DNA from: an uncultured Collinsella sp.
Lineage (GTDB): Bacteria; Actinomycetota; Coriobacteriia; Coriobacteriales; Coriobacteriaceae
Direction of reading: 5' to 3'
Length of the DNA stretch: 64,000 nucleotides
NCBI GenBank assembly: GCA_902491765.1
Contig: CABUIY010000007.1
Span: 27,508-91,507, forward strand
A program made the translations under genes and the position numbers. The number at the start of each line of letters is the position of its first letter. Within the stretch, counting starts at the first letter, position 1. Positions 16,728-25,752 of the stretch are shown here, piece after piece. The notes under the pieces are model-generated. The model ran no database searches and was not told the DNA's origin. It saw nothing but the letters and a program-made list of their open reading frames with translations.

Positions 16728-16827
16728 GCGAGCCGCATTCACACCAATCTGACGTTCAATTTCAAGGGCGCGACCAGAAGGTCAGCGCCCTTTCATTTCA
16801 CGTCACCTTGGCGCAAATGCGGCTCGC
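16728..16827. repeat. 100-bp hairpin downstream of the YhgE pair
   Basis: Outer arms GCGAGCCGCATT/AATGCGGCTCGC (12 bp perfect), middle GACGT/ACGTC, inner AAGGGCGC/GCGCCCTT and an apex GACC-AGAA-GGTC. The apex is the reverse complement of the apex at 22122-22221. It ends 41 bp after the stop at 16868 and probably terminates that operon. Confidence 0.75.
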
Positions 16828-16867
16828 TCGCTGACATTGCCGCAGTATCAGCGTTTACATTGTTGCG

Positions 16868-19057
16868 CTAGATTAATTTAGTACTCTCCAGCTTTTCGAT
16901 AATCCAGTCGTTGGCCTTGATGACCGGACGGCGGAAGACGACGCCCAGTGCCAGCGACGGAATCAGATAGCTCGCCAGAATGCCCAGCTCAACCCAGTAC
17001 TCCATATGGTAGGCGCCAGCCATGGCGGCATGCATGGCGTTAATGCCATGGGTAAACGGCAGGAACGGATAGATCGCCTGGAACACAGGGCCGGTCATCT
17101 CGATGGGGAACGTACCGCCCGAACCGCCGACCTGCATGACCAGCAGCACAACGGCCAAAGCCTTGCCGATATCGCCAAACGACACCGTAAGCGTGTAGAC
17201 GATATTGGAGAACACGAGACTCGCGACCCAGCCCGCCAGCACAAACTGCAGCGGGTCGTCGCACTGGATGCCAAAGAACAGGATGTCGCCCGCGCACACG
17301 AGCGTTGCCTGCAGCAGGGCCAGACCGCCAAAGAACAGGTAGCGGCCCAGGTAGATCTCGTGCAGGCGCACGGGGATGAGCTCGTTGATAAGCTCATCGT
17401 CAACCGAGACCTTCATCATGGCCGCCAGTACGATTGAGCCGACCCAGAGCGACAAAATCGTGTAGAACGGCGCCATGGCCGAACCGTAGTTGCGGATCGG
17501 ATAGACCGGCTTGCGGTCGAGCGCGACGGGACCGGAAAGCGACACGGCCAGACCCTCGGGATCATTGCCGATCATCGTCTTGATCGTAGCGAGGTCATCT
17601 GACATCAAGGCACCGTCGAGCTCGTCCTTAAACGCGCTGATCTTGTCCGACGCTTCGCCCAACTGATCGGAAGCCTTGTTGACCAGCTTTGCAGCCTTGG
17701 AGAGGCCCTTTGCCAGCGAACCGGATGCGTCGGTCAGGCCGTCTACGGCGCTATCCAGATTGCCCGAGATACCATCGAGCGAGTCTAGGATGCCCGAGAC
17801 GGTCTTCTTGAGCTCCTTGGCCTTAACCGAGAACGTGGAATCGTAATCGGATTTGGCGCCCGCGATGCCGGCCTTGGCATCGGCGATGGCCTGATCGACC
17901 TCGGCACGCGAGTTGTTGACCTCGGCCATGCTATCGGAGAGAGACTTCGCGGTGGCCGCCAGATCCTTGGCATTGCTGCGGTACTCAACGGCGATTCTGC
18001 CCAGCGACGTCGCGGCGGACTTGAGGCCGTCCTTCAAATTCTCATCGCTCACCTGGTCGGCAAGGCTGCGGAGCTGATCGGCCATCGCATCGATATCCTT
18101 GGCGCGCGCATTAAGAGCCGCAGCGGCATCGTTGAGTTGGGACACCGTAAGGTCGACATGCTGGTTCGCGGTGTCGAACGCCTTCGCGAGCTCGGCAGAC
18201 ACATTGTCGAACGAACCCGCACTTCCATCGATTGCGGCATCGATGGCATCGTTTGCCGCCTTAAGCGCTTCTTTGGAATCATCGATGCCGCTTTTGGCAT
18301 GTTCCATGAGCTGCTTTGTCGACTCATCGACGGCACCGGTCTGCTTGAGCATGCCGCTCGCCGACGTCAGCGAATCGGACGTGGAGCTCAAAATGCCCGC
18401 CAGCGACGAAGCATTTGCCTGAACGTCTCGCAGGTCCTCAATCGAATCGCCAAGCGTCGAGGACAGGTTGGCGATAAAGTTGCTGACCTGGTCGGTGCTC
18501 ATGTAATCGAGCAGGCTGGACACCGTCTTAAGACCGATGCTCGTAATGGTCTCGGTAAAGGTCTCGTTAACCTGGCTCTGAACGGCACTCGAACCCTTCT
18601 CGGTCACGATCTGCGCAATGGCGTTGGCCTTCTGGTTCTCGTAAAACTCGATATCGGCGTGTTTCACGTCGGTCGAGAAAAGCGTCATCATGTCAGCGCT
18701 AAACGTTTTGGGGATAACGACGGCAGCATAGTACGCGCCCGACTTAACGCCCTCGATAGCCTTTTCGCGATTGTTGAGCACAACCCAATCGAAGCTCTCG
18801 TTGCCGCGTAGGGTGGCGGTCACGTTTTCGCCCACGTTAACCTCGACGGGGATCAAATCGCTCTCGTAACCCTCATCGGTGTTGACCACGGCGATCTTAA
18901 GATTGCCGGTGTTGCCGTACGGATCCCAGCTGCCGGCGATGTTAAACCACGCGTACAGACACGGTACGATAATGAGGCCCATCACGACAACCAAGCCGAT
19001 CACGGAGCGAGACACGTTTTGGACATCGCGCTTAAACAGATGCAGGATGTTCTTCAT
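16868..19057 (-). CDS. YhgE/Pip family membrane protein (first of pair, 729 aa)
   Basis: The N-terminus MKNILHLFKRDVQNVSRSVI leads into a single helix and the YhgE/Pip ectodomain start (VVNTDEGYESDL). A long Ala/Ser/Asp-rich coiled-coil region follows (about 200-500), then five or six helices of the ABC2-membrane type at the C-terminus (VGSIVLAAMMKV to LIPSLALGVVF). Relatives include phage-infection protein Pip and components near type VII secretion genes; the biochemical role is unsettled. The ATG directly follows the stop of the upstream homologue, with GGAGGTGAGG inside that gene's end, so translation is coupled. Confidence 0.88.
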   Translation of the reverse strand: MKNILHLFKRDVQNVSRSVIGLVVVMGLIIVPCLYAWFNIAGSWDPYGNTGNLKIAVVNTDEGYESDLIPVEVNVGENVTATLRGNESFDWVVLNNREKAIEGVKSGAYYAAVVIPKTFSADMMTLFSTDVKHADIEFYENQKANAIAQIVTEKGSSAVQSQVNETFTETITSIGLKTVSSLLDYMSTDQVSNFIANLSSTLGDSIEDLRDVQANASSLAGILSSTSDSLTSASGMLKQTGAVDESTKQLMEHAKSGIDDSKEALKAANDAIDAAIDGSAGSFDNVSAELAKAFDTANQHVDLTVSQLNDAAAALNARAKDIDAMADQLRSLADQVSDENLKDGLKSAATSLGRIAVEYRSNAKDLAATAKSLSDSMAEVNNSRAEVDQAIADAKAGIAGAKSDYDSTFSVKAKELKKTVSGILDSLDGISGNLDSAVDGLTDASGSLAKGLSKAAKLVNKASDQLGEASDKISAFKDELDGALMSDDLATIKTMIGNDPEGLAVSLSGPVALDRKPVYPIRNYGSAMAPFYTILSLWVGSIVLAAMMKVSVDDELINELIPVRLHEIYLGRYLFFGGLALLQATLVCAGDILFFGIQCDDPLQFVLAGWVASLVFSNIVYTLTVSFGDIGKALAVVLLVMQVGGSGGTFPIEMTGPVFQAIYPFLPFTHGINAMHAAMAGAYHMEYWVELGILASYLIPSLALGVVFRRPVIKANDWIIEKLESTKLI

Positions 19058-21838
19058 TTATGCCTCACCTCCTTTGGAGTGCTTGCCAAGCGCGGTGGTA
19101 TCTCCATCATTTGTGGCTGTGCTGTCGCTGCCCTGAGATTTATGGTGCGAACCGATATGCGGCAAGCGGCCCGTGGACTGATCGCCGCCCTTGGCGCCAC
19201 GCTCGCTGGCGTTGAGGCCAAACATGTGGCGGGCGGCAGGAATGGCGGCCGTGTGTTCGCGCATCTCGCGACGCAGGTCCTCATCCGAAAGCGCCGAGAT
19301 GCGCATCTGGGTATTGAGGCTCGCTCGGATATATTCGATATTGATAAGCCAGCCGCAGATAGCAATAACCGAGATGATCCAAATGACAAGCAGGATGATC
19401 TTGCCGTTATTGTCGATATCGAGAACCGTCGACAGGACAAAGAGCAGGACCTGAACGCCCACCACGGCGGCAAAACCGCCCTTGATGTAGTACGGGTAGC
19501 GATGTTCAAAGGCGACCGCATGATCGAGCAGTTCGCGACGGTACGAATCGGAATCGAGCATGACGCGCATGGCCGTGCGCAGCGAGTAGCGCTGGCGCGG
19601 CAGGTCGTTGGACTCGCAAATCATCATACCGGTCGTGGAGAGCTGTTTATCAAAGAGCAGGTTGAGGTTGAGCAGCAGCGGACGCAGCTGCAAGCCAATA
19701 AAGAGTGCGATGGCAAGGAACACGCCCAAGATGCACAGGTTGAACAGGTAGTTGAACGAGTACATGCCGCCGACCGTCTCGCGCAGCAGATTGATGCCGT
19801 AGGTAAAGGGCAGCAGCGGGTGCAGCCACTGGAAGAAGCCGGGCATCATCTCGATGGGGTACATGCCCGACGAACCCGGGATCTGCACGATGACGAGAAT
19901 GACGCCGATAGCCTTGCCGATATGCTTAAACGTGGTGGACAGCGCATAGATGATATTGACGTAGGTGAACGAAATGGCGATGCCGCCCAGCACGAACAGC
20001 AGCGGGCTGACGCACTGCACGCCAATCACCAGATCGCCTACCGTAACGATGATGGCCTGCAACGCGCCCAGGATCACCAGGAGCAACCAGCGGCCAAAGT
20101 AGCCCTGACGCGCGGTAAAGCTGCCGATGCCTTCGCGATCGACCTCGAGCTTGTAGATGGCGATAAGCACGTAGCCGCCCACCCAAAGCGCCAGGTTGGT
20201 ATAGAACGGGGCAATGCCCGAGCCGAAGCTCTTAACCGGATAGATCGACTTGGACGCGAGCTCAACCGGAGATGCCATGAAGTCTGCGACGTCATTGACG
20301 TCGACGCCCATCAGGTCGGCCAGCTCGCCCATGGACTCGGAGGTCTGTAGCGCCGCGATGTCGTTGGCGGCGGTTGCGAGCTTGTCCTGGACCTTGGCAA
20401 GCGAGGAATCGGTCTGGGACAGCGTGGTCTTGGCCTGGCCGAGCGTAGCGTTAAGCTGCGAAAGCGTACCGCGCGCGCTTGCAATCGTGGGCGTGAGGCC
20501 AGATACGATACCCGTCAAATCACCCGAGACGGCGGCAAAGGAATCAAGCGCGCTCGAGGCCTTCGGCAGCGCGTTTTGACCCAGGTCCGTCTGGGCCTGG
20601 CCAAGGTTGGTCGCACCGGTCTGAATTGCGTTATTGATAGCGTCGCTGGCACCCGAGACAGCCGCGGCGTCATTCGCCATGGCGCTCGACTGCGCAGACA
20701 GACCGTCCTTGATGCTCTGAAGCTTTTCATTCTGCTCTCGAAGCAAATCGATGGTCGATACAATGCGCGCGTCAATTTCCTCGGAACCTGTCGACGTGTC
20801 ATTGGCGAGAATCTCTAAGTGCCCGATAACGGCCTTATTGTGGTCGATCGTCGCTTGGAGAGACTCGAGCGAGTTGTCGATACGGGTGGTCGTAGATGTG
20901 ACCGTACCCGTCAGCTTGCCGATGGCAGCGTTCGCGGAGGCCGACGTCTTGGTAAGCGCAAGGCTGCCTTCCGAGAGCGCCTTGGAGAGCGAGGCGATAG
21001 AGTTGCCCGCCGTGGTGCGAGCTTCGCCCAGCAGGTCGTTACCCTGAGAGATCGCCTGCGTCAGTGACGGCGCCTGACCCTGCAGGCCGGCAAGTGCCGC
21101 ATCGGCCGAGGCGATGGCGCCACTCGTCTTATCGATGGCGGCATTCATGTCGCCAATCGAATCGCGCACCTCGCCCAAGGTATCGGATGCCTCGGAGACA
21201 GAACTTGCCAACGAATCCTGAGTCTGGGTTGCCTTGTCCTTTAAATCGACTCCGGCATCCTTGGCAATACTGGCAACGGTCTCGCCCACCGTGGAGACAA
21301 ATTCCGAGTTGATCTGCTTCTCGATGGTACTTGCACCGGTGTCGGTAACCTTGGGTGCAATGGCGCTCTTCTTCTCATTGACGTAGTACGTAAGCTTGGG
21401 CTGATGGTAGTTGCCGTCGAGCATCGAAACCAGGTTATCCGAGAAGTTCTTGGGGATTACGATGGCCGCATAGTACTCACCACTCTCGACGCCCTCCTTG
21501 GCATCGGCCGCCGAATCGACGAAGGTCCAGCCCAGCTGATCGTTCTCCTTGAGCTGATCGACGACCTGATCGCCCGCGTTGAGATCGCCCACCAAGTCGT
21601 TTTGGGTGCCCCGATCGTTGTTGGCGATGGCAATCTTGATACCCTGGGTATTTCCGTACGGATCCCAGTTGGCCACGATGTTGTACCAGGCATACAGCGA
21701 GGGAATAACGCACACGCCAAGGGTAACCACCAAGGCGACGGGGTTCACAAGCAGTCGCTTAATGTCGCGCTTAAAGATCGCAAAGGACACCTTTGCATTG
21801 GATAGTTTGCTGCCGAGACTCACGCTTGGACCATCCAT
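19058..21838 (-). CDS. YhgE/Pip family membrane protein (second of pair, 926 aa)
   Basis: Same architecture as the downstream gene: FKRDIKRLLVNPVALVVTLG and the first helix, IAIANNDRGTQNDL, a long repetitive coiled-coil ectodomain with SASA/SLSQ-type repeats (about 200-530), and a C-terminal ABC2-like membrane domain. An additional C-terminal module with two helices (GFAAVVGVQVLLFVLSTVL, IILLVIWIISVIAICGWLI) and a charged cytosolic tail ending KHSKGGEA is missing from its partner. The ATG at 21838 is chosen because TTGAGA/TACAAT promoter-like hexamers overlap the earlier in-frame ATG at 21874; the start is uncertain. Confidence 0.85.
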   Translation of the reverse strand: MDGPSVSLGSKLSNAKVSFAIFKRDIKRLLVNPVALVVTLGVCVIPSLYAWYNIVANWDPYGNTQGIKIAIANNDRGTQNDLVGDLNAGDQVVDQLKENDQLGWTFVDSAADAKEGVESGEYYAAIVIPKNFSDNLVSMLDGNYHQPKLTYYVNEKKSAIAPKVTDTGASTIEKQINSEFVSTVGETVASIAKDAGVDLKDKATQTQDSLASSVSEASDTLGEVRDSIGDMNAAIDKTSGAIASADAALAGLQGQAPSLTQAISQGNDLLGEARTTAGNSIASLSKALSEGSLALTKTSASANAAIGKLTGTVTSTTTRIDNSLESLQATIDHNKAVIGHLEILANDTSTGSEEIDARIVSTIDLLREQNEKLQSIKDGLSAQSSAMANDAAAVSGASDAINNAIQTGATNLGQAQTDLGQNALPKASSALDSFAAVSGDLTGIVSGLTPTIASARGTLSQLNATLGQAKTTLSQTDSSLAKVQDKLATAANDIAALQTSESMGELADLMGVDVNDVADFMASPVELASKSIYPVKSFGSGIAPFYTNLALWVGGYVLIAIYKLEVDREGIGSFTARQGYFGRWLLLVILGALQAIIVTVGDLVIGVQCVSPLLFVLGGIAISFTYVNIIYALSTTFKHIGKAIGVILVIVQIPGSSGMYPIEMMPGFFQWLHPLLPFTYGINLLRETVGGMYSFNYLFNLCILGVFLAIALFIGLQLRPLLLNLNLLFDKQLSTTGMMICESNDLPRQRYSLRTAMRVMLDSDSYRRELLDHAVAFEHRYPYYIKGGFAAVVGVQVLLFVLSTVLDIDNNGKIILLVIWIISVIAICGWLINIEYIRASLNTQMRISALSDEDLRREMREHTAAIPAARHMFGLNASERGAKGGDQSTGRLPHIGSHHKSQGSDSTATNDGDTTALGKHSKGGEA

Positions 21839-22023
21839 CCTGTCGTTAAATCGAATCGTACTATCGACAACCATTGTAGTAGGCGCTTTAACGTCTCAAA
21901 GCACAATGGTGTTGAGTTTTGCGGGTAGCAATATACTACGAAGATGAGTTAACGTACAGATGTACAGTATCCTAAATTTCAGCAGGTCACAAAACCACAA
22001 CCCGCACAAATTAGCAATTCAAA

Positions 22024-22079
22024 TAGTCATCGGGGACGTTCTTAAGCGACTAGTCAAACAAGAACGTCCCCGATGACTA
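22024..22079. repeat. Perfect 20-bp inverted repeat
   Basis: TAGTCATCGGGGACGTTCTT (22024-22043) and its exact complement (22060-22079) with a 16-nt loop. It lies in the 476-bp gap between the YhgE operon and htpG, with no gene around it. Part of the same text (GGGACGTTCC in inverse) recurs near 24530. Confidence 0.8.
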
Positions 22080-22121
22080 CTTAGGACCACGGCAACGTCG
22101 ATGTTTTGGCAATGCCAGCGA

Positions 22122-22221
22122 GCGGGCGCCAGAGCGAACAAATTGGCATGAAAAGAGGACGGCATAGACCTTCTGGTCATGCCGTCCTCTTTGAATGACA
22201 AGTTGTCGCTCTGGCGCCCGC
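22122..22221 (-). terminator. 100-bp hairpin, probable htpG terminator
   Basis: Outer arms GCGGGCGCCAGAGCGA (22122-22137) and complement (22206-22221) enclose an inner 12-bp stem AGAGGACGGCAT/ATGCCGTCCTCT with apex GACC-TTCT-GGTC. A second palindrome (CCGCCGTTC/GAACGGCGG, 22237-22258) and a small CGGTTT/AAACCG hairpin lie between it and the htpG stop. Confidence 0.7.
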
Positions 22222-22314
22222 GCAGCGTCGACTGGTCCGCCGTTCGTTAGAACGGCGGAACTGAGGGCAGCGTCGAGCCGTTACGCGGTTTGGTAAAACC
22301 GCGTAAATACCTAA

Positions 22315-24339
22315 CTACATCAAGTTGCAAACAGTTGCTGCGAAGGCAACGGGGTCCTCGGGCAGAATGCCCTCGACCAGCAGGGCCTGGTCATAGAGCA
22401 AACCGGAGTACTGCTTGATCTTGTCGGCGTCGCCCGCCTTCTGAGCGGCGACGAGCTTGGAAAAGACCGGGTGCTTGGCGTTGAGCTCGAGCACGCGCTG
22501 GCTCTTGGGCATACCGTCGGGCGCGCCCTCGGGACCCTTCTGGAGCACCTTCTCCATCTCGAGCGAAAGTGGGCCCTCGGTGGTGATGCAAGCGGGGGCA
22601 TCGGTCAGGCGCGCAGAGACGGCAACTTTCTCGACCTTGTCACCGAGCGCCTCCTTCATAGCGCTAAAGAGGTCCTCGTTTTCCTTGGTGGCGTCCTCGG
22701 CCTCCTTCTTCTCGTCCTCGGTCGCCAGGTCAAGGTCACCGGTCGCGACGTTCTTGAGCTCCAGATGACGATCCTCGACCTCGGGCTCGGCACCGTCGGC
22801 CACAGCCTTCTCGGCGGCCTCGCGGGCAGCATCGTCCTCGTAGATCTTGGGCATATCGGCGGCAACGTACTCACGCATAGCCTGGAACGTGAACTCATCC
22901 ACATCCTGCGTCAGTAGCAGCACGTCATAGCCGCGGTCGAGCACGCCCTTTACCACGGGCATCTTGGCCAAGCGCTCACGCGAGTCGCCGGCGGCGTAGT
23001 AGATGGCCTTCTGATCCTCGGGCATGCCCTTGGCATACTCGGCCAGGGTAATCATCTTCTGTTCCTTGGCAGACCAGAACAGCAACAGATCGGCGAGCTC
23101 ATCGGCCTTCATGCCATAGCTCGAGTAGATGCCGTACTTAAGACCGCGGCCAAAGTTCTCAAAGAACTTCTCGTAGGCCTCGCGGTCGTTGTCACGCATA
23201 TCCTCAAGGTCGGCGGTAATCTTCTTTTCCACGCGCTTGGCGATGGCCTTAAGCTGACGGTTCTGCTGCAACGTCTCACGCGAGATGTTGAGCGACACGT
23301 CAGCAGAATCCACGACGCCGCGAACAAAGTTGTAGTAGTCGGGCAGCAGGTCGTCGCACTTCTCCATAATCAGCACGTTGGAGCTGTAGAGCGCCAGGCC
23401 CTTCTCGTAGTCCTTGCTGTACAGATCGAACGGCGCGCGGTCCGGCACAAACAGCAGGGCGTCATACTCGAGCGTGCCCTCGGCATGGAAGCTGATGGTG
23501 CGCGCAGGATCGTCAAAGTCGTGGAACGTGGACTTGTAGAACTCGTCGTAGTCCTTCTGCTCGACATCGGAGCTGCGCTTTTTCCAGATCGGCGTCATGG
23601 AGTTGATGGTCTCGAGCTCCTGGTAGTCCTCGTACTCGGGCTTGTAATCATCCGGCGCGTCCTCGGGCTTGGGCTTCTGGCGGCTCTTGGACACCATCAT
23701 CTGAATCGGATAGCGCACATAGTTGCTGTACTGCTGAATCAGGCTCTTGAGGCCCCACTCGGTCAGGAAGCGATCGTAGGTCTCGGCCTCGCCGTCGGCG
23801 TCGAGCTTCTCGTTCTCACGCAGCGTCAGAATGACATCGGTACCGTGCTCGGCGCGCTCGCCGTCCTCGATGGTATACCCCTCAAGACCATCAGACTCCC
23901 ACACGTGAGCGGTGTCCTCGCCATAGGCGCGGCTGACGACCTTCACATGGCTGGCGACCATAAAAGCCGAGTAGAAGCCCACGCCAAACTGGCCGATGAT
24001 GTCGACATCCGAACCCTGCTGCTCGGCGTTCTCGGTCTTAAACTCCTCGGAGCCGGAATGGGCGATGGTGCCCAGATTGCGCTCGAGCTCCTCGGCGGTC
24101 ATGCCAATGCCGTTATCCGAGATGGTAATGGTGCGGGCGTCTTTATCAAAGGAGACGCGAATGGCCAGGTCGCCCTGGTCGATCTTGACGCTCGGGTCCT
24201 GCAGGCTCTTAAAGTTGAGCTTGTCGACGGCGTCGCTCGCGTTAGAGATAAGCTCGCGCAGGAAGATTTCTTTATTGGTGTAGATGGAGTTGATCATGAG
24301 GTCGAGCAGTTTTTTGCTCTCGGTCTTAAATTGACGCAT
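22315..24339 (-). CDS. htpG: Chaperone protein HtpG (Hsp90)
   Basis: A cytosolic ATP-dependent chaperone of 674 residues, slightly longer than E. coli HtpG. The GHKL ATPase motifs are RELISNASDAVDKL (about 28-42), DNGIGM (about 80) and GQFGVGFYSAFM (about 116). The middle domain follows (FVRGVVDSADVSLNISRE), then the C-terminal dimerisation domain. An acidic linker, EDEKKEAEDATKENEDLF, lies at about 540-560. AAAGGA precedes the ATG. No CIRCE element (TTAGCACTC-N9-GAGTGCTAA) was found upstream. Confidence 0.96.
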   Translation of the reverse strand: MRQFKTESKKLLDLMINSIYTNKEIFLRELISNASDAVDKLNFKSLQDPSVKIDQGDLAIRVSFDKDARTITISDNGIGMTAEELERNLGTIAHSGSEEFKTENAEQQGSDVDIIGQFGVGFYSAFMVASHVKVVSRAYGEDTAHVWESDGLEGYTIEDGERAEHGTDVILTLRENEKLDADGEAETYDRFLTEWGLKSLIQQYSNYVRYPIQMMVSKSRQKPKPEDAPDDYKPEYEDYQELETINSMTPIWKKRSSDVEQKDYDEFYKSTFHDFDDPARTISFHAEGTLEYDALLFVPDRAPFDLYSKDYEKGLALYSSNVLIMEKCDDLLPDYYNFVRGVVDSADVSLNISRETLQQNRQLKAIAKRVEKKITADLEDMRDNDREAYEKFFENFGRGLKYGIYSSYGMKADELADLLLFWSAKEQKMITLAEYAKGMPEDQKAIYYAAGDSRERLAKMPVVKGVLDRGYDVLLLTQDVDEFTFQAMREYVAADMPKIYEDDAAREAAEKAVADGAEPEVEDRHLELKNVATGDLDLATEDEKKEAEDATKENEDLFSAMKEALGDKVEKVAVSARLTDAPACITTEGPLSLEMEKVLQKGPEGAPDGMPKSQRVLELNAKHPVFSKLVAAQKAGDADKIKQYSGLLYDQALLVEGILPEDPVAFAATVCNLM

Positions 24340-24541
24340 GTGCAGTCCTTTCGCGCTACCCCCGTCCGCAAAAACGGCCCGGTCGCCCGAGCCGCATCGC
24401 AGACCTGCTATGTTCAGACTTAGATTTTATAACCCATTAGCGCGCATATATACATACGGAATCGAAAAACTGTATGTCTAAGCGCTCCGATGCGCCAATT
24501 GCCAAGGAGTGTCCCCAACTGCCGGCAGAAAAGGAACGTCC

Positions 24542-25045
24542 CTATCTGCCACCCTCGACCCGCTTGGCCATCCAGGCGTGGGGCTGACCTTCATCCTCGT
24601 AATCTACCGGCGCGATCTGCGCGTAACCCGCCTTGGCATAGAGTGGCAGCACGTATTCCTGCGCATGCAGTTTTATGAGCTTGGCACCGGCATCACACGC
24701 AGCGGCATCACTGGCCTCGACGATCTTGCTCGCCAGACCGCGACGGCGCATGCTCGGCAGCACAGCCACGCGCCCCATAATGTAGGTCTCCCCCGCCACA
24801 ACGCCTTCGTCCATGTCGCATGCCGGCAACACCGGGGCCTCTGCGTCAGCCACGCGCTCAAGCTCTTCGGGAAACACGCGCGAGCAACCGGCAAGCTCGC
24901 CGTCTACATAGAGCGTCACATGAATGCAGTTCTGATCCTCGTCGATAGCGTCGAACTCATTCTCGTAGCCCTGCTCGTCCATAAAAACGACGCGGCGCAC
25001 CAACGCCGCATCATCAAAGCATCCCGTCTTAAGTTGGATATCCAT
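24542..25045 (-). CDS. GNAT-family N-acetyltransferase
   Basis: A 167-residue acetyltransferase of the ElaA/GNAT type. The N-terminal strand-helix part is MDIQLKTGCFDDAALVRRVV, and the acetyl-CoA loop is VAVLPSMRRRGLASKIVE (the Q/RxxGxG/A motif), followed by KLHAQEYVLPLYAKAGY, typical of the family's substrate side. The target is unknown. AAGGG 6 nt upstream supports the ATG at 25045 over the in-frame ATG at 25063. It precedes the CpsB gene (25085) in the chromosome but is transcribed after it on the minus strand. Confidence 0.87.
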   Translation of the reverse strand: MDIQLKTGCFDDAALVRRVVFMDEQGYENEFDAIDEDQNCIHVTLYVDGELAGCSRVFPEELERVADAEAPVLPACDMDEGVVAGETYIMGRVAVLPSMRRRGLASKIVEASDAAACDAGAKLIKLHAQEYVLPLYAKAGYAQIAPVDYEDEGQPHAWMAKRVEGGR

Positions 25046-25084
25046 GGCTGCCCTTTCATTCAATGCGAACGTTAGGGACAGATA

Positions 25085-25735
25085 TTAGCGAAAATGAGCT
25101 CCGCGCACGCTAAACTTCGCGCGAGCCTTCGCCAGGCAATCGTAATGACCCACGTTATGGGCATCGCTCGCGATGAAGCTGTACAGGTTCTGATCGAACA
25201 GGCGCTGTGCCGGCTTTTTCTCGCGACCAAAGCGACCGCCGGCAATAAAGTCCGCCGAAGCCTGCAGCTTGCAGCCCATATCGACCAGGCGCTCCGCCAC
25301 GCTTACATCCTTTTGAACCGCACGATAGCGCTCAGGATGAGCGATGATCACATGGTAGCCACGGCACTGCAAATCGTAAATCGTGTTCTCGTACTCTCTA
25401 AACGCATACGCATCGGCATGCGTCGAAAGTTCGAGCAGAAACTCGTTGGTCCCATCGAAATGCAAGTGCTCCGCGGCATCGATACCAAGCTCAACGAGCT
25501 TTCGATGGTTGACCTCGAAGCCCATCTGGAGCGGAAAACCGTCAGCGTTATCACGCAGCAGCTCAAAGGCATCCCACATCTTGTCGTAATCAAAATAGGG
25601 ATCACGGCAGTGAGGAGTGCAAACGATTCTGGTTACACCGGCCCGCTTGGCAGCCTCGAGCATCGCCAAGCTCTCATCGAGATCGGCGGCGCCGTCGTCT
25701 ACACCCGGCAAGATATGGCAATGAATGTCACGCAT
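25085..25735 (-). CDS. CpsB/CapC-type tyrosine-protein phosphatase (PHP fold)
   Basis: A manganese-dependent phosphatase, 216 residues, that dephosphorylates the tyrosine-rich tail of the partner CpsD-type kinase and so tunes capsule or exopolysaccharide assembly. Metal-binding motifs seen are DIHCHILPGVDDG at the N-terminus, CTPHCRDPYF, IIAHPERY and SDAHNVGHY. It ends the three-gene minus-strand operon CpsC-CpsD-CpsB, 17 nt after the kinase stop codon. AAGG lies upstream of the ATG. Confidence 0.92.
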   Translation of the reverse strand: MRDIHCHILPGVDDGAADLDESLAMLEAAKRAGVTRIVCTPHCRDPYFDYDKMWDAFELLRDNADGFPLQMGFEVNHRKLVELGIDAAEHLHFDGTNEFLLELSTHADAYAFREYENTIYDLQCRGYHVIIAHPERYRAVQKDVSVAERLVDMGCKLQASADFIAGGRFGREKKPAQRLFDQNLYSFIASDAHNVGHYDCLAKARAKFSVRGAHFR

Positions 25736-25752
25736 AGGTCAGCCTTAATCAA

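Noticed and set aside
24340..24541. A CIRCE-type heat-shock operator upstream of htpG
   Set aside because: No TTAGCACTC/GAGTGCTAA pair is present; only a short ACATAC/GTATGT repeat.
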